From contig CAWGCA010000014.1 in NCBI GenBank assembly GCA_963820955.1, forward strand, positions 1-44,786: a stretch of 44,786 nucleotides of DNA, written 5' to 3'. This stretch comes from CAWGCA01 sp963820955 (lineage in GTDB: Bacteria; Pseudomonadota; Gammaproteobacteria; Chromatiales; Chromatiaceae). Position 1 is the stretch's first letter, and every line of letters starts with the position of its first letter. Shown piece by piece: positions 1 through 8,241 of the stretch. The position numbers and the translations under genes were made by a program. The notes beneath the pieces are model-generated. The model did no database searches and was not told where the DNA came from. It saw only the letters and a program-made list of their open reading frames with translations.

Positions 1-195
1 TGTGGCGCCGACGAGTACGTATTGCTCCTCAGCGTGCAGTGCTTGATTGCGCTGGCGCAGGTTTTCCAGTTCCTGTTTCTGGACGGCGATCTCCTGCCGC
101 AGGGTATGGACCTCGGCCATACTCCCCTCTCCCACCCACAGGCGGTACTGGAGTGTCACCAACATCAGCAACAGTATGCCGATCAGGATCCGCAT
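1..195 (-). CDS. ftsB: Cell division protein FtsB, 3' part cut off by the window edge
   Basis: The 65 visible residues start MRILIGILLLLMLVTLQYRL, a single N-terminal membrane segment followed by the LQYRLWVGEGS block typical of FtsB, then a heptad-rich coiled coil (about residues 28-56). FtsB is a bitopic inner-membrane protein that bridges FtsQ and FtsL in the divisome. The position downstream of eno on the same strand is the usual gammaproteobacterial order. The last ten visible residues (AEEQYVLVGAT) do not look like the usual AEV-DLK-G stretch of the family, so the extreme window edge may be unreliable or rearranged. The ATG at 195 has a weak AAGGTG ribosome site just upstream. Confidence 0.85.
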   Translation of the reverse strand, partial: MRILIGILLLMLVTLQYRLWVGEGSMAEVHTLRQEIAVQKQELENLRQRNQALHAEEQYVLVGAT

Positions 196-484
196 CACCT
201 TTTGTTCACAACCCCCTTGGGGTATGACCAGGGAAAAGCGCGGTCGCGTGACAGAAAATCACCTGATAAACCTCGATACTCAGCTATTGCCGCAGACGAC
301 CAAGTGCCGCAACGGATTGAAAACTCAGTTTAAACCACAGGGGACGCAGACGACAGACGTAAGCCAAGACACGTCTCAGCCTGCCATCTCAACCCATCTT
401 ACTCTGCGCCTTTCCCGATCAGCCATATCTAGCGGCTGGTGCGGAAATAAATCATTGCTCGGCATCCGGGCTGACCAGGAAAAA

Positions 485-1762
485 TCAAAACTTCGGAAAC
501 GCCCCACTGCCCGCATAAGCCGCCTCTTCTCCCAGTTGCTCCTCAATTCGCATCAATTGATTGTATTTCGCCACGCGATCGGAGCGGGACAGCGAGCCGG
601 TCTTGATCTGACCTGCGTTGGTTGCCACTACCAGATCGGCAATGGTCGTGTCCTCGGTCTCTCCGGAACGATGTGAGACAACCGCCGTATAGCCGGCATC
701 CCGTGCCATCTTTATGGCCTCCATGGTTTCGGTCAGTGTGCCGATCTGATTAAATTTGATAAGGATGGAATTGGCGACCCCCTCCTCTATTCCGCGGGAG
801 AGTATTCGGGTGTTGGTGACAAACAGGTCATCCCCAACCAGCTGTATCCGCTTCCCAAGTCTGTCCGTCAGCAGCTTCCAGCCATCCCAGTCGCTCTCAT
901 CCATCCCGTCCTCGATAGTGATGATGGGGTACTGATCCACCATGCCGGTCAAATAGTCGGCAAATTCGGCCGCATTGAACTGCCGCCCTTCGGATGCCAG
1001 CTCATAAACGCCGTCGCAATAGAATTCCGAACTGGCGACGTCCAATCCGAGGTAGATATCTTCTCCGGCCCGAAAGCCGGCTTTTTCGATCGCTTCCAGG
1101 ATCGCCTCGATCGCAGCGATATTGGACGGCAAGTCAGGGGCAAACCCACCTTCATCACCAACCGCGGTGTTCAGGCCACGCCCCTTCAACACGGCCTGCA
1201 GGGCATGAAACACCTCGGCCCCGTAACGCACCGCCTCGTGTATGGATCCAGCACCGACCGGGAGAATCATAAACTCCTGAATGTCGACGCTGTTGTCGGC
1301 ATGGGCACCCCCGTTGATGATGTTCATCATCGGCACCGGCATGCGATAGGGGCCGGCCGAGAGATAACGGTAGAGTGGCAGCGCTTTCTCCTGGGCCGCC
1401 GCATGAGCCGCAGCAAGGGAGACCGCGAGCAGGGCATTCGCCCCCAGCCTGCCTTTGTTCTCTGTACCGTCAAGTTCGATCATTCTGCGGTCCAGCGCGA
1501 TCTGATCGGAGGTCTCCATTCCCAGTACAGCATCCCTCAACTCCCCCCCGATATTCGCAACCGCCTTGAGTACACCCTTGCCTTTGTAGCGCTGAGGATC
1601 GCCATCACGCAGTTCCAGTGCCTCACGCGACCCGGTCGAGGCGCCGGATGGGGCAACCGCACGCCCGATGGCGCCATCCGCAGTGATCACGTCGGCTTCA
1701 ACCGTAGGGTTCCCGCGGGAATCGAGTATCTCTCGACCCCGGACATCAATAATTTCGGACAT
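485..1762 (-). CDS. eno: Enolase (phosphopyruvate hydratase)
   Basis: Full-length enolase of 425 residues, which interconverts 2-phosphoglycerate and phosphoenolpyruvate in glycolysis and gluconeogenesis and is also a degradosome partner in E. coli. The N-terminus IIDVRGREILDSRGNPTVE, the loop SGASTGSREALELRDGD, the signature ILIKFNQIGTLTET and the SHRSGETEDT loop are all present and intact, covering the metal-binding and catalytic regions. The ATG is preceded by a GGAG ribosome site. A 289-bp gap separates it from downstream ftsB, so ftsB may have its own promoter. Nothing in the protein is unusual. Confidence 0.98.
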   Translation of the reverse strand: MSEIIDVRGREILDSRGNPTVEADVITADGAIGRAVAPSGASTGSREALELRDGDPQRYKGKGVLKAVANIGGELRDAVLGMETSDQIALDRRMIELDGTENKGRLGANALLAVSLAAAHAAAQEKALPLYRYLSAGPYRMPVPMMNIINGGAHADNSVDIQEFMILPVGAGSIHEAVRYGAEVFHALQAVLKGRGLNTAVGDEGGFAPDLPSNIAAIEAILEAIEKAGFRAGEDIYLGLDVASSEFYCDGVYELASEGRQFNAAEFADYLTGMVDQYPIITIEDGMDESDWDGWKLLTDRLGKRIQLVGDDLFVTNTRILSRGIEEGVANSILIKFNQIGTLTETMEAIKMARDAGYTAVVSHRSGETEDTTIADLVVATNAGQIKTGSLSRSDRVAKYNQLMRIEEQLGEEAAYAGSGAFPKF

Positions 1763-1900
1763 CGTTACTCCAAATGCTTAATCTAATTGTGGTCCTTTTC
1801 CATCGGAGAGAAATCCGACAGACCTGGTGGGCAGCTACCTAACCTGGAACCCCCGACAGCGGTTGTTCCGCTATAATTTGAATCCCGGTCACGGCCCGAT

Positions 1901-2734
1901 CTACAGGCTCATTTCGACCAGGGGCTGTGACTTTACCGTCTCATCCAAGCTTTTGAGCGTCTCGAGTAACGCTCTTATCCCGTCCAGCGGCCAGGAATTT
2001 GGTCCATCGCTCAGGGCCTTTTCAGGCTCGGGATGGGTCTCCATAAACAGTCCGGAGATACCGGCCGCTACCGCCGCTCTGGCCAGTACCGGGACGAACT
2101 CCCGCTGACCGCCGGAAGCGGTGCCCTGACCGCCCGGCAACTGCACCGAATGGGTGGCGTCGTAAACCACCGGGGCCCCGCTCTCGCGCATCACCGCAAG
2201 GGAGCGCATATCGGAGACCAGGTTATTGTAGCCGAAGGAGACACCGCGCTCGCAGACCATGATCTGCTCGTTACCGACGCTGCGCGCCTTGTCCACCACA
2301 TGTTTCATGTCCCAGGGTGCCAGAAACTGCCCCTTTTTCAGGTTTACCGGCAGACCCTGACTGGCCACCGCCCGAATGAAGTTGGTCTGCCGGCAGAGAA
2401 AGGCCGGGGTCTGCAGCACATCGACCACGTCGGCCACCATCGGCAGGGGGGTATCTTCGTGAACGTCAGTCAGCAGCGGAACACCGATCTGCCGCTTGAC
2501 CTTCTCAAGTATCAGCAACCCTTGTTCCAACCCGGGTCCACGAAAGCTACCGCCGGATGAGCGATTGGCCTTGTCAAAAGAGGATTTATAGATGAATGGT
2601 ATATCCAGTTCCGAGGTGATCTCCTTCAGAGCGCCGGCGGTATCCATCGCAAGCTGCTCGCTCTCCACCACGCAGGGACCGGCGATCAGAAACAGGGGCT
2701 GATCCAAACCCACTTCAAAGCCGCAGAGTTTCAT
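1901..2734 (-). CDS. kdsA: 3-deoxy-8-phosphooctulonate synthase (KDO-8-P synthase)
   Basis: 277 residues, the normal KdsA length. It condenses phosphoenolpyruvate with arabinose 5-phosphate to make KDO 8-phosphate, the first committed step for the KDO of lipopolysaccharide inner core. Visible family blocks are FLIAGPCVVES near the N-terminus, YKSSFDKANRSS, TDVHE, NLKKGQFLAPWDM and FMETHPEP. The start is chosen at the ATG that overlaps the pyrG stop as ATGA (2731-2734), implying translational coupling. The reading frame stays open about 105 codons upstream of it, but that stretch lies in pyrG out of frame and resembles no KdsA sequence. Confidence 0.97.
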   Translation of the reverse strand: MKLCGFEVGLDQPLFLIAGPCVVESEQLAMDTAGALKEITSELDIPFIYKSSFDKANRSSGGSFRGPGLEQGLLILEKVKRQIGVPLLTDVHEDTPLPMVADVVDVLQTPAFLCRQTNFIRAVASQGLPVNLKKGQFLAPWDMKHVVDKARSVGNEQIMVCERGVSFGYNNLVSDMRSLAVMRESGAPVVYDATHSVQLPGGQGTASGGQREFVPVLARAAVAAGISGLFMETHPEPEKALSDGPNSWPLDGIRALLETLKSLDETVKSQPLVEMSL

Positions 2735-4380
2735 GATGCAATCGCCTCCCGATTCTGTTTGCGTTGATATTCCCGCGCTGCCCGGACGAAGCCGGAGAAC
2801 AGCGGATGACCGCCTCGCGGTCTCGAAGTAAACTCTGGATGGAACTGACAGGCAACGAACCAGGGATGTTGTGGAACTTCCACCATCTCCACCAGCCTGC
2901 CATCCACCGAGCGACCGGCGACTCTCAGGCCGGCTGCCTCCAGGGTCTCCAGATACTGGTTGTTGAACTCGTATCGGTGGCGATGCCGCTCGACGATAAG
3001 CTCTTTTCCGTAGAGTGCGCGGGCCAGGCTGCCCTCTTCCAGCCGACACTCCTGACCTCCCAGCCGCATGGTGCCACCAAGATCGGAATCTTCAGTGCGG
3101 GTCTCCAGCTGGCCATCGGCATTGAGCCACTCGGTAATGAGGGCGATCACCGGGTAAGGCGTCTCCCGATTGAATTCCGTACTCTGAGCGGATTCCAGGC
3201 CAGCCTTGTGGCGGGCGAATTCGATCACCGCCACCTGCATGCCGAGACAGATTCCTAGGTAGGGCACCTTCCGTTCCCGCGCATACTCCACCGCATCGAT
3301 CTTTCCTTCCACCCCCCGCTCGCCGAAGCCACCGGGGACCAGGATGGCATCCACGCCCTGCAGGCTATCGGTTCCCTCTTTTTCAACCTGTTCGGAGTCC
3401 ACATACTTGATCCGTACCTGGGTGCGGGTTTGAATTCCGGCATGAATCAGCGCCTCGGTCAAGGACTTGTAGGCCTCGGTGAGGTGCATATATTTACCCA
3501 CCATCGCGATGGTCACTACACCGTCCGTATTGTCGAGACCATCCAACACCAGCCGCCATTCTGATAGATCAGCCGCAGGGACGTTAAGACCCAGCTGTTT
3601 CACCACGATCTCGTCCAGAAACTGTTCGTGCAGCAACATTGGAATGCGGTAAATGTTGTCTGCATCCACGGCGGAGATGACTGCGTTATCCGACACATTG
3701 GTGAACAACGCAATCTTTTTGCGTTCGGCATCAGGCAGCGCCCTTTCCGCCCGGCAGAGCAGCACGTCGGGCTGTATACCGATGGACCGCAACTCCTTCA
3801 CCGAGTGCTGGGTAGGCTTGGTCTTGATCTCCTTGGATACACTGAGGTAAGGAATCAGGGTCAAGTGCATGAAAAGCGCATTGCTCCGCCCCAGTTCGAC
3901 CCCCATCTGACGTATCGCCTCGAGAAAAGGCAGAGATTCGATATCGCCTACCGTACCACCGATTTCGACCAGTGCCACATCGGCATCACCAGCCCCCAGG
4001 CGGACACTGTCCATGATCTCGTTGGTAATGTGCGGGATCACCTGTACGGTGCCACCGAGGTAATCACCACGACGCTCTTTGCGGATCACGTTCTCGTAGA
4101 TCTGGCCGGTGGTAAAGTTGTTGTTCTTCCCCATGGTGGTGCGGACGAAACGCTCATAATGACCGAGATCGAGATCGGTTTCGGCCCCATCCTCGGTCAC
4201 GAACACCTCACCATGCTGGAAGGGACTCATGGTTCCCGGGTCCACATTGATATAAGGATCCAGCTTTATCATGGTGACTTTGAGGCCTCGGGCCTCCAGC
4301 AGTGCCGCCAGCGACGCGGACGCAATGCCTTTGCCGAGGGAAGAGACGACACCGCCCGTGATAAAAACGAATTTGGTCAT
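2731..4380 (-). CDS. pyrG: CTP synthase
   Basis: 549 residues, standard for CTP synthase, which aminates UTP to CTP with ATP and glutamine. The N-terminal synthetase domain begins KFVFITGGVVSSLGKGIASA and contains KLDPYINVDPGTM. The C-terminal class I glutamine amidotransferase domain has the nucleophile elbow GICLGMQ and the catalytic His/Glu pair in CQFHPEFTSRP. It leads a probable pyrG-kdsA unit, with a 4-bp ATGA overlap, and eno lies further downstream on the same strand. The ribosome site is weak (AGAAG). Confidence 0.98.
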   Translation of the reverse strand: MTKFVFITGGVVSSLGKGIASASLAALLEARGLKVTMIKLDPYINVDPGTMSPFQHGEVFVTEDGAETDLDLGHYERFVRTTMGKNNNFTTGQIYENVIRKERRGDYLGGTVQVIPHITNEIMDSVRLGAGDADVALVEIGGTVGDIESLPFLEAIRQMGVELGRSNALFMHLTLIPYLSVSKEIKTKPTQHSVKELRSIGIQPDVLLCRAERALPDAERKKIALFTNVSDNAVISAVDADNIYRIPMLLHEQFLDEIVVKQLGLNVPAADLSEWRLVLDGLDNTDGVVTIAMVGKYMHLTEAYKSLTEALIHAGIQTRTQVRIKYVDSEQVEKEGTDSLQGVDAILVPGGFGERGVEGKIDAVEYARERKVPYLGICLGMQVAVIEFARHKAGLESAQSTEFNRETPYPVIALITEWLNADGQLETRTEDSDLGGTMRLGGQECRLEEGSLARALYGKELIVERHRHRYEFNNQYLETLEAAGLRVAGRSVDGRLVEMVEVPQHPWFVACQFHPEFTSRPRGGHPLFSGFVRAAREYQRKQNREAIAS

Positions 4381-4753
4381 GTGATCTTCTAAATTTCGGA
4401 GGATTCAAGATGATGAATCAGGACGGGGTTACAAGGTACCAGAAAGGGCCCTGCTACTCAATGCGCCGGCCGTGCCATCCCCCCCACTGACCCGCTTTCC
4501 CAGCCCCGGGCAGCCGCCCGTCTTTTCTGTCACTTTTGGCTCCGGAGCAAACGCAGGTTTGCGGTCTGCAGCAGCGATTTAACCCAGTGGTGCCCCTCGC
4601 CCCCTCATCGGGTCCTCTTTGCCCTATTAGGAATTTGGGTCCATACTTATCCGCGTGTTCATTGATTCTAGGAGCACTTTCCATGGTGTGGCATACCCAT
4701 TGGGTTCGTCCAACAGCATGGAGATAACCAATAACTGAACGAGGAGTTCCTCA
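4381..4753. other. Intergenic region between divergent pyrG and the sulfur globule gene
   Basis: A 373-bp stretch with no convincing gene on either strand; the short open frames here have poor starts and no family resemblance. It should carry the pyrG promoter (minus strand), which I could not locate, and the sulfur globule gene promoter (plus strand), for which a candidate is listed separately. It is C-rich in the middle (about 4460-4620), with no repeats or strong hairpins that I can see. Confidence 0.6.
4700..4728 (+). promoter_or_regulatory. Candidate sigma-70 promoter of the sulfur globule gene
   Basis: A -35 like TTGGGT (4700-4705) is separated by 17 bp from GATAAC (4723-4728), giving a leader of roughly 20 nt that carries a strong GAGGAG ribosome site at 4741-4746. 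Both hexamers are only moderate matches, so this is inference by position. Confidence 0.35.
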
Positions 4754-5119
4754 ATGAAAAGATTCGCGAAAACCCTTGGCGCTGCCGCCATCGTCGGCGC
4801 CGCCGCTGTCGCCATGCAACCCGCTCACGCTTGGTGGGGCCCTTGGGGCGGCGGTCCTGGTTATGGCGGTGGGGGCAATGACTGGATGGGAGACGGCTGG
4901 GGTGACATGGACATGAACTTCAGCGCCCGCGGCTCGGGCTCCGGCTATGGCCGCGGTTACGGCCGTGGCTATGGCTACGGCTATCCTGGCTATGGCTATG
5001 GCGGCTATCCTGGCTATGGCTATGGCGGTTATCCCGGCGGCTATGGCGGTGGCTATCCCGGCTATGGCTATGGTGCCCCCGTAGCGCCGGCAGCGCCTGC
5101 CCCAGCGCCCACGAAATAG
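4754..5119 (+). CDS. Sulfur globule envelope protein, SgpA/SgpB (CV1/CV2) type
   Basis: A 121-residue precursor. Residues 1-26 are a clear Sec signal peptide (MKRFAKTLGAAAIV, a hydrophobic core, cleavage after AHA), so the mature protein of about 95 residues is exported. The mature part is almost entirely Gly, Tyr, Pro and Trp: WWGPWGGGPGYGGGG, then repeated YPGYGYGG units (residues 77-107), then an Ala/Pro tail. Small secreted Gly/Tyr-rich proteins of this kind coat periplasmic sulfur globules in Allochromatium vinosum and related sulfur oxidisers. The strong GAGGAG ribosome site and immediate strong terminator suggest a highly expressed monocistronic gene. Other low-complexity exported structural proteins could look similar, so paralogue assignment is left open. 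Confidence 0.83.
   Translation: MKRFAKTLGAAAIVGAAAVAMQPAHAWWGPWGGGPGYGGGGNDWMGDGWGDMDMNFSARGSGSGYGRGYGRGYGYGYPGYGYGGYPGYGYGGYPGGYGGGYPGYGYGAPVAPAAPAPAPTK
4982..5074 (+). repeat. In-gene tandem repeat encoding YPGYGYGG units
   Basis: Four tandem units of about 24 bp encode YPGYGYGG, YPGYGYGG, YPGGYGGG and YPGYGYG. The first two differ only slightly at the DNA level, so the array could change copy number by slippage. Confidence 0.85.
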
Positions 5120-5133
5120 GGCTTAGCAACGGA

Positions 5134-5167
5134 AAAACCCGCATTCCATCGAATGCGGGTTTTTTTT
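5134..5167 (+). terminator. Rho-independent terminator of the sulfur globule gene
   Basis: Stem ACCCGCATTC / GAATGCGGGT with a CATC loop, flanked by an A run on the left and eight T on the right. It starts 14 nt after the stop codon and insulates downstream fnr from read-through. Confidence 0.93.
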
Positions 5168-5185
5168 CGTCGGTAACTTACTCGA

Positions 5186-5221
5186 TTGATCCAGATCAAA
5201 AATCTTCTTGATCCAGATCAA
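5186..5221 (+). promoter_or_regulatory. Two perfect FNR boxes in front of fnr
   Basis: TTGATCCAGATCAA occurs twice, at 5186-5199 and 5208-5221. Each is an exact TTGAT-N4-ATCAA FNR consensus, with the same CCAG spacer. Their centres are 22 bp apart, two helical turns, so two dimers would sit on the same DNA face. A TAGATT (5224-5229) could be the -10, which would place the upstream box near -43 and the downstream box between -35 and -10. This fits autoregulation of fnr; the exact transcription start is inference. Confidence 0.88.
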
Positions 5222-5266
5222 CTTAGATTGCACAATGACGGGAATCAAAATGATAATGAGTCAGCC

Positions 5267-6025
5267 GTGACCGATCGGAAAGTCCTCTCTTTCCAGAATA
5301 TCAAGATTGCCTGCAGAAACTGCAGTCTGGTTACTCTCTGCCTGCCTATGGGTCTGGAATCCGAAGATATCGAAAAGCTGGACCAGATCGTTAAGCGCAA
5401 CCGCCCCCTCCATCGCAGCGACCACCTGTTCCGGGAGGGCGACAAATTTCAATGCCTCTACATTGTGAAGACTGGATCAGTTAAGACCTATGCACCCAGC
5501 GAAGACGGTGGCGAACAGGTCCTCGGCTTCCATCTGCCGGGCGAGTTGATCGGACTTGATGCAATCGCCCGAAATCGCCATCACTGCTCTGCCCGGGTAC
5601 TGGAGACCTCGGCAGTCTGCGAGATTCCGTTCAATCAGCTCGAGGAATTGAGCACCAGCATCCCCAGTCTGCAGCACCAGATGTACCGTCTCCTGAGCCA
5701 CGAGATACGACACGATGAAGAGATGCTCACTCTCCTGGGTAAAAAAAATGCTGAGGAAAGACTGGCCGCGTTTCTAATCAGCCTATCAGAGCGGTTCAAA
5801 CGCAGGGGATTTTCCGCCACCGATTTTTACCTCAGCATGTCCCGCCATGAGATAGGCAATTACCTGGGGCTGGCGGTGGAAACCATCAGCCGACTGTTCA
5901 CCCGATTCCAGGACGAAGGGCTGCTGCAAGTGGAGCGTAAACATATTCAATTGCTGGATATCGACCGGCTGCACTCCATCGTACAGGGAGAAGAACGCGA
6001 TCGGGGTAAGGCCCAGTTCACCTGA
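5267..6025 (+). CDS. fnr: FNR-family oxygen-sensing transcription regulator
   Basis: 252 residues from a GTG start. The N-terminus has the cluster-binding pattern C-X2-C-X5-C (ACRNCSLVTLC), and the fourth cysteine is in HHCSARV, as in E. coli FNR (Cys20, 23, 29, 122). A cyclic-nucleotide-type beta-roll domain follows, with FHLPGELIGLDAI, then a dimer helix with KKNAEERLAAFL, and the Crp-type helix-turn-helix with the recognition helix in LAVETISRLFTRFQ. The E-SR motif matches FNR DNA specificity. The frame opens at TTG 5186, but that would translate the FNR boxes, and the ATGs between are out of frame, so GTG 5267 is chosen by family length. It should bind a 4Fe-4S cluster under anoxia and switch anaerobic genes, probably including itself. 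Confidence 0.96.
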   Translation: MTDRKVLSFQNIKIACRNCSLVTLCLPMGLESEDIEKLDQIVKRNRPLHRSDHLFREGDKFQCLYIVKTGSVKTYAPSEDGGEQVLGFHLPGELIGLDAIARNRHHCSARVLETSAVCEIPFNQLEELSTSIPSLQHQMYRLLSHEIRHDEEMLTLLGKKNAEERLAAFLISLSERFKRRGFSATDFYLSMSRHEIGNYLGLAVETISRLFTRFQDEGLLQVERKHIQLLDIDRLHSIVQGEERDRGKAQFT

Positions 6026-6050
6026 CCCCGAACCGCCGGCAGGCCGGATC

Positions 6051-6779
6051 TCAACCGGCGGCCTTCCCCTCGAGTTTACGCCACAAACACCCCCCGCCGC
6101 TCGCCTGATCAATAACATCCAGGCGGGATTGGTGTGACTCCAGTTCATCCCGTCCCGCTCGAATCACTTTGAGCGGTGCCCGATCCGCCGCCAGTCGCCG
6201 GACCCCCATCAACCCCTGTACACCTTCCCCTGTTTGCATACTGTCGAGGGAGAAGCTGGCCTGGCCACCGCTCATGGCAAGATAGACGTCCGCCAGAATC
6301 TCGGCATCCAGCAGGGCACCGTGCAGTTCGCGATGACTGTTATCGATCTCGTAACGCCGGCACAGGGCATCCAGGCTGTTGCGCTGTCCGGGATGCAGCC
6401 CCTTGGCCATGACCAGGGTGTCGGTTATGGTGCAGCAGGATGAGATTTCCGGCCACTCCGAATCCAGCATCCTGAATTCATGATTCAAGAACCCCAGGTC
6501 GAAGGGGGCATTGTGGATGATCAGTTCCGCGCCCCGAACATAAGCCATGAAATCCGCAGCCAGATCCGCGAAACGGGGTTTGTCCGCCAGAAATTCGTTA
6601 CTGATGCCATGGACCTCCATCGCTGCCTGGTCGATCTCGCGGTCCGGCTGCAGGTACTGGTGAAAGTTGTTGCCACTCAACCGGCGCTCGATCATTTCCA
6701 CGCAACCGATCTCGATGATCCTGTGGCCCTGCTCCGGTTCCAGACCGGTGGTTTCTGTATCAAGAACAATCTGACGCAT
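6051..6779 (-). CDS. dnaQ: DNA polymerase III epsilon subunit (3'-5' proofreading exonuclease)
   Basis: 242 residues, the E. coli DnaQ length. Exonuclease motif I is LDTETTGL at the N-terminus, motif II lies in IIHNAPFDLGFLNHEF and motif III in HGALLDAEILADVYLAM, giving the acidic metal-binding set plus the catalytic His of a DEDDh nuclease. The C-terminal part is the flexible region that binds the alpha subunit. An in-frame TTG two codons upstream is possible, but ATG 6779 gives the canonical MRQIVLDTETTGL start. It lies 39 bp downstream of rnhA on the same strand. In E. coli the same two genes are divergent neighbours; here they are co-oriented. Confidence 0.97.
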   Translation of the reverse strand: MRQIVLDTETTGLEPEQGHRIIEIGCVEMIERRLSGNNFHQYLQPDREIDQAAMEVHGISNEFLADKPRFADLAADFMAYVRGAELIIHNAPFDLGFLNHEFRMLDSEWPEISSCCTITDTLVMAKGLHPGQRNSLDALCRRYEIDNSHRELHGALLDAEILADVYLAMSGGQASFSLDSMQTGEGVQGLMGVRRLAADRAPLKVIRAGRDELESHQSRLDVIDQASGGGCLWRKLEGKAAG

Positions 6780-6824
6780 AGTCAACCGCTTTCAACCAAC
6801 TCCGCTAGATCGATTGGGAGAAAC

Positions 6825-7259
6825 TCACAGCCCTTCGATACCTTTGTTGGCCAAGGCATCTGCACGCTCATTTTCCCGGTGTCCACTGTGACCCTTGACC
6901 CAACTCCACACCACATCATGCCCGGCTACCAATGCATCCAGTTGTCGCCAGAGATCACTGTTTTTTACCGGCTTTTTGTTCGCTGTGCGCCAACCGTTCT
7001 GTTTCCAGTTTTGAATCCATTGCGTAATCCCCTGCTGTACATAGCGGGAGTCGGTCGTCACCCTCACCCGGGCCCGCCGCGTCAGCGCTTCCAGACCACG
7101 AATCACCGCCAGCAGTTCCATCCGGTTGTTGGTGGTTTCTGGCTCACCGCCGTAGAGTTCTTTTTCTGTTCCCTGGAAACGCAGCAGCGCGCCCCAGCCG
7201 CCGGGCCCCGGATTTCCCCTGCAGGCGCCATCGGTATAGATCTCTACCCGCTCATCCAC
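6825..7259 (-). CDS. rnhA: Ribonuclease HI
   Basis: 144 residues with a GTG start. It degrades the RNA strand of RNA-DNA hybrids, for example Okazaki primers and R-loops. The acidic active-site residues are visible in YTDGACRGNPGPGG, NNRMELLAV, TTDSRYVQ and ENERADALAN, with the catalytic-loop His in KGHSGH. The start lies 8 bp inside the upstream methyltransferase frame, indicating coupled translation. No ATG in this frame fits the family start; the ATG at 7255 is out of frame. Confidence 0.97.
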   Translation of the reverse strand: MDERVEIYTDGACRGNPGPGGWGALLRFQGTEKELYGGEPETTNNRMELLAVIRGLEALTRRARVRVTTDSRYVQQGITQWIQNWKQNGWRTANKKPVKNSDLWRQLDALVAGHDVVWSWVKGHSGHRENERADALANKGIEGL

Positions 7260-8034
7260 GGCTGTTTCTCGCGGTCGGTTCTATAATGCGTCCGCTGAGG
7301 ATGGCCGGGCGTAATTTCCAGGTGGGTTTTATCGCGGTCAGGGTCGATACCCGTTTAACTGCCTGGATCATATAGACCCCGGAAAGAAGGGGCCACCAGT
7401 TCTTGCCCAGCTGCTCCAGAAAACGCAGCCGCTCCATCAGCATCCGCTGCCGCAAGGGTGGAAGGAACATGAGGGATTCTGCTCGCTCCATATCGAATCC
7501 CAGCAGCGCAAGCCAGTCCTGAACCCGATACTGCGATAGAAATCTGCCGCACCATGGGACCCGACCGGAGCGTTTACCAACCAGGCGCCCCAGCCCCCAC
7601 AGACTCCAGGGATTGAAGCCTAGAACGATCAGGCGACCTTCTGGAATCAGCACTCGGTCCGCCTCTCGCAGCACCTGGTGGGGATCGGCACAGAAATCCA
7701 GAGTATGTTGCAGCAGTATGGCGTCCACGCTGTCGGTGGCAACCGGTAGCCGCCGGGGATCACCACACACCCATCCCGCAGGAGGGTTGTCCGGTTTCTC
7801 CGGGGCAATCAGCACCCTGCATTTTATACGGCTGCCGGCCAGGGTTTCCGCTGGCAGTACCGGTGATCCAACCTGCAACAGATAGTATCCAAACAGCCTG
7901 GAGAGCAGCGGTTCCAGGCAGGCCTGCTCCTGTTCCAGAAGCAGCGATCCCGGTATTTCGCCAAACCATCGCGCCAGACTCAACCCCAGGTCGGGCTCTA
8001 CACTGCAGATCTGCTTCTTAGCTGTCTTCTTCAC
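7252..8034 (-). CDS. Class I SAM-dependent methyltransferase, YafS type
   Basis: 260 residues. The central part resembles a Methyltransf_11 fold: GDPRRLPVATDSVDAILLQHTLDFCADPHQVLREADRVLIPEGRLIVLGFNP (described in shorter blocks: motif II around SVDAILLQH, motif III around LIPEGRLIVLGF). The SAM-binding motif I is degenerate here (CRVLIAPEKPDN rather than a G-rich loop), so activity is uncertain. Its place directly upstream of rnhA and dnaQ and facing mltD is that of yafS in E. coli, whose substrate is not established. The C-terminal tail is basic. The start codon is GTG. The gene gloB, normally between yafS and mltD, is absent. Confidence 0.82.
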   Translation of the reverse strand: MKKTAKKQICSVEPDLGLSLARWFGEIPGSLLLEQEQACLEPLLSRLFGYYLLQVGSPVLPAETLAGSRIKCRVLIAPEKPDNPPAGWVCGDPRRLPVATDSVDAILLQHTLDFCADPHQVLREADRVLIPEGRLIVLGFNPWSLWGLGRLVGKRSGRVPWCGRFLSQYRVQDWLALLGFDMERAESLMFLPPLRQRMLMERLRFLEQLGKNWWPLLSGVYMIQAVKRVSTLTAIKPTWKLRPAILSGRIIEPTARNSRG

Positions 8035-8241
8035 ACCGCGGATCCGCCTTTCTAGCTGTATTTATCGCTCCTAAGACGGAATGGTAGCATCCTATCCCGG
8101 GCAAAAAACAGGCGCCTGACTGTCCTGCCATCCATAGAGTCCTAGATAAACGGCTGCAGTTTTCGTATATTTTGCCGACAAATTTCAATGCAGGGGATCA
8201 GACCCATCCCTCATGCACCAATCGCACCAACGGGAGATCTG

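Noticed and set aside
353..380. Hairpin downstream of eno (arms AGACGT / ACGTCT)
   Set aside because: Short 6-bp stem, long loop and no T run; too weak to call a terminator.
2735..3049. Upstream in-frame extension of kdsA by about 105 codons
   Set aside because: It lies wholly inside pyrG in another frame, has no KdsA similarity, and the ATGA-coupled start gives the normal length.
3628..4392. 254-codon open frame opposite pyrG
   Set aside because: Shadow of a well-conserved gene; no recognisable domain or ribosome site.
4960..5080. CRISPR-like or intergenic tandem array
   Set aside because: The repeats are in frame within the sulfur globule gene, contiguous without spacers, and explained by its Gly/Tyr-rich protein repeats.
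5186..5266. Upstream TTG start of fnr
   Set aside because: It would translate the two FNR boxes and make the protein longer than the family; GTG 5267 gives the usual length.
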